From NCBI GenBank assembly GCA_945952575.1, contig CAMFIY010000143.1:1-7164 (forward strand): a stretch of 7,164 nucleotides of DNA. Reading direction: 5' to 3'. This document shows, piece after piece, positions 5,433-7,164 of this stretch. The stretch's first letter is position 1. The number at the start of each line of letters is the position of its first letter. A program made the translations under genes and the position numbers. Source of the stretch: an uncultured Leucobacter sp. (GTDB lineage: Bacteria; Actinomycetota; Actinomycetes; Actinomycetales; Microbacteriaceae). The notes below the pieces were generated by a model. The model saw nothing but the letters and a program-made list of their open reading frames with translations. It ran no database searches and was not told the DNA's origin.

Positions 5433-6292
5433 TGAGTGCAGACACCACGGCCCGCCGCAGCGACGGCTTCTCGCTGCTCCTCCCCGTCTACGCCGGGGAT
5501 CGGCCGGAGTTCCTCGGCGCCGCCTTCACGAGCTCGGTGCAGGATCAGACGCTGCCGCCGGCCGAGGCCGTGATCGTCCAGGACGGGCCAGTGCCGGAGG
5601 CGCTCGCCGCCGAGCTCCGACGGATCGCGGAGTCGAGCCCGATTCCGGTGCAGGTGGTCGCGCTGCCCGAGAACCGCGGCCTGACCGAGGCACTGAACGC
5701 CGGTCTCGCCGCCTGCGGCTACGAGGTCGTCGCGCGGATGGACGCCGATGACGTCTCGGTACCCGAGCGTTTCGCCCGGCAATGGGAGCTGCTCGGCGAA
5801 GGCTACGATCTGGTCGGCACCGGCATGATCGAGTTCGAACGGGATCCCGATGCTCCCGGTGCGCGACGGGTGCCGCCCGTCGGGCAGGAGCGGATCCGCG
5901 CGCATGCCCGCACCCACAACCCCTTCAACCACCCGACCATGATGTATCGCGCCGCCGCGATCGCCGCGATCGGCGGCTATCAGCCCTTCGGCAAGATGGA
6001 GGACTACTGGCTCGGGATCCGGCTCATCGCGGGCGGCGCTCGCGTCGAGAACATCCCGGATCCGCTGGTCAAATACCGTGTCGGCGCCGGCGCGTTCGGA
6101 CGCCGCGGCGGTTGGACGGAGGCTCGCACCGAGTGGAGGCTGCAGGGCGAGCTGAAGCGGATGGGCTTCGTCACGACCGGGCAGTACCTGCGCAACGTCG
6201 TGATGAAGGGCGCCTACCGGCTGATGCCGGCCTGGCTCAAGAAGATCCTCTTCCGCGGCTTGGTCGCCGGGGGCCTGCCTTCCGAGCGCTGA
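5432..6292 (+). CDS. GT2 family glycosyltransferase, AmsE/WcaA-like
   Basis: A 286-residue cytoplasmic GT-A transferase, probably adding one sugar to a surface or exopolysaccharide unit. SLLLPVYAGD (14-23) opens the nucleotide-binding fold, QDGP (50-53) holds the donor-contact Asp51, and ENRGLTEALNAG (80-91) is the typical GT2 helix. The DxD motif is D104-A-D106 in RMDADDVSVPERF. NPFNHPTMMYR (163-173) and the MEDYWLGIRL segment (189-198; E190, D191) match the acceptor and catalytic region of the AmsE-type subgroup. It is clearly a different subgroup from the GlfT1-like transferase at 1210, which has NDDFEY instead. There is no membrane helix, although the C-terminal tail (about 253-280) is basic and hydrophobic and could touch the membrane. 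It stands alone between a terminator and a convergent gene. Donor and acceptor cannot be read from the sequence. Confidence 0.9.
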   Translation: MSADTTARRSDGFSLLLPVYAGDRPEFLGAAFTSSVQDQTLPPAEAVIVQDGPVPEALAAELRRIAESSPIPVQVVALPENRGLTEALNAGLAACGYEVVARMDADDVSVPERFARQWELLGEGYDLVGTGMIEFERDPDAPGARRVPPVGQERIRAHARTHNPFNHPTMMYRAAAIAAIGGYQPFGKMEDYWLGIRLIAGGARVENIPDPLVKYRVGAGAFGRRGGWTEARTEWRLQGELKRMGFVTTGQYLRNVVMKGAYRLMPAWLKKILFRGLVAGGLPSER

Positions 6293-6300
6293 AGCGGAAG
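6279..6300 (+). terminator. Weak hairpin at the end of the second glycosyltransferase gene
   Basis: CTTCCG (6279-6284) pairs with CGGAAG (6295-6300) around a 10-nt loop that contains the stop codon. A 6-bp stem overlapping the gene end is weak evidence. The rest of the 61-bp convergent gap shows only short CCGG-rich inverted pieces and no clear bidirectional terminator. Confidence 0.25.
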
Positions 6301-6353
6301 CGGTCAGGGCTCCGGGAGGGCGACGAGCATCGCATTCCGGCGCGGGGTCCGGC

Positions 6354-7164
6354 CTACTTCGACGTGAAGGCGACCTTGCCCGTCTTGGAGATGTGCGCGG
6401 TGCCGTGCTGGAACGGGATCGTGCTCGATCCGTCGCTCTTGCGCTTCTCCAAACCGATCGGCCAGCCCCACTTCCCGCTCGGGCCGCCCGCGGCGAAATA
6501 GGCCGTCTTCGCCGGGCCGACCTTCAGCGTGACGACCTTGGTCGGTCCGTAGAAGACCATGTACTTCAGGTACCGCTGGTAGCTGCCGTCCGGAAGAACG
6601 GCCGTGTTCTTGTAGGGGAACCCGAGCGAACCGCTCGGCCCGCCGCGAGTGATCCAGCTGTTGTAGGCCTTCTGGGTCATGAACACGGTGGCGAGCTTGG
6701 AGGTGACGGCGACGCCCGTGCTGAAGACGACGCTGTCGGCTCCCTGCGCAAGGTCGACCTTGGCGCCGATGGGCCAGCCCCACTTCGGGTTCTGCGTGCC
6801 GCCGCTCAGATACTTCTCCGTGATCGCGCCGACCCTGAGCACCCGGGTGACATCCGGGCCGGTGAAGACGATCCGGGTCGCGTAGCGCTGGTAGCTGCCG
6901 TCCGCGACCACGGTCGTGCTCGCGGTGGGGTAGCCGTAGACGCCGCTCGGGCCTCCGCGGCTCAGCCAGTCCGCATGCGCGGCCGGGGTCATGAACGCGG
7001 CACCCGTTGCGGGGGAGTACACCTCGACGCCGTGGTCGAAGGCGATCTCGCTGCCGCTCGCCCCCGCGTGATCCACCTGCGGGCCGACCGGCCAGCCCCA
7101 GGCGCCTCTCGCTTCTCCTCCTCTGACGCTGCCGACGAGCTTCTTCCTGTCGCTGTCGTCGGTG
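6354..7164 (-). CDS. LGFP-repeat cell-wall protein, C-terminal part (5' end outside window)
   Basis: The frame is open to the right edge, giving 269 visible residues. The GTG at 7076 is internal, since repeat sequence already lies upstream of it. LGFP repeats are units of about 50 residues found in exported actinobacterial proteins, often fused to peptidoglycan hydrolases or mycolyltransferases, and thought to hold them to the cell wall. Five units or part-units are visible, in the order WGWP, YGYP, WGWP, LGFP, WGWP. The even units carry DGSYQRY followed by a VFxGP block and end in a GG segment; the odd units have an FDHG, FSTG or FQHG strand. GGPSG occurs three times at unit joins. The protein ends FTSK and has no C-terminal anchor. 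The residues before the first visible WGWP look like the end of another unit, so the array continues. Any catalytic domain would be N-terminal, outside the window. The gene is convergent with the glycosyltransferase at 5432-6292. Confidence 0.88.
   Translation of the reverse strand, partial: TDDSDRKKLVGSVRGGEARGAWGWPVGPQVDHAGASGSEIAFDHGVEVYSPATGAAFMTPAAHADWLSRGGPSGVYGYPTASTTVVADGSYQRYATRIVFTGPDVTRVLRVGAITEKYLSGGTQNPKWGWPIGAKVDLAQGADSVVFSTGVAVTSKLATVFMTQKAYNSWITRGGPSGSLGFPYKNTAVLPDGSYQRYLKYMVFYGPTKVVTLKVGPAKTAYFAAGGPSGKWGWPIGLEKRKSDGSSTIPFQHGTAHISKTGKVAFTSK
6460..7100 (-). repeat. Tandem two-unit (~104-residue) super-repeat within the LGFP gene
   Basis: Identical DNA words recur one double unit apart. 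The 15-mer GGCCAGCCCCACTTC is at 6460-6474 and 6772-6786 (312 bp apart), with an 11-base partial copy at 7090-7100. The 19-mer CGCTGGTAGCTGCCGTCCG is at 6574-6592 and 6886-6904 (again 312 bp apart). The period is two LGFP units, so the array grew by duplication of a pair. Confidence 0.8.

Noticed and set aside
48..7164. tRNA, rRNA, CRISPR array, insertion sequence or phage genes
   Set aside because: I found no cloverleaf-like element, regular spacer array, transposase motif or terminal inverted repeats. The only repeats are within the protein-coding arrays and hairpins.

Overview
This is a high-GC stretch from an actinobacterium. Coding sequence is strongly G/C-biased at third positions, GTG and TTG starts occur, and one promoter looks leaderless. 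LytR-CpsA-Psr (LCP), GlfT1-like and LGFP-repeat proteins together point to Actinomycetota. A member of Microbacteriaceae or a close relative is my best guess, but the family is inference. The first 47 bases are not genomic. They are Illumina Nextera adapter, so the true sequence starts at base 48, at a contig or read edge.

Layout, left to right. (1) Bases 50-2184 hold a two-gene unit on the + strand: a 5'-truncated membrane-anchored LCP ligase, then a GT2 glycosyltransferase of the GlfT1/rhamnosyltransferase type starting 2 nt after the LCP stop. (2) Bases 2185-2342 are a relatively AT-rich gap (about 49% GC by hand count) with weak hairpins and a candidate promoter. (3) Bases 2343-5334 hold two tandem paralogous genes for secreted proteins of no recognised function. 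Each has a Sec signal peptide of exactly 37 residues, a very basic N-terminal region with a conserved cysteine pair, and acidic C-terminal Ig-like repeats (two in the first, three in the second). Each is followed by a strong hairpin terminator, and both share a 15-bp promoter-like element. (4) Bases 5432-6292 hold a stand-alone GT2 glycosyltransferase (AmsE/WcaA-like), probably read from a leaderless promoter. (5) Bases 6354-7164 on the - strand hold the C-terminal part of an LGFP-repeat cell-wall protein that runs off the right edge.

The common theme is the cell envelope. Glycosyltransferases would build a surface glycan, the LCP protein would ligate it to peptidoglycan, and three exported repeat proteins would sit in or on the wall. 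The tandem secreted paralogues are the least explained and most interesting part. Their basic heads could bind an anionic wall polymer while the acidic Ig-like stalk faces outward, but that is a hypothesis.
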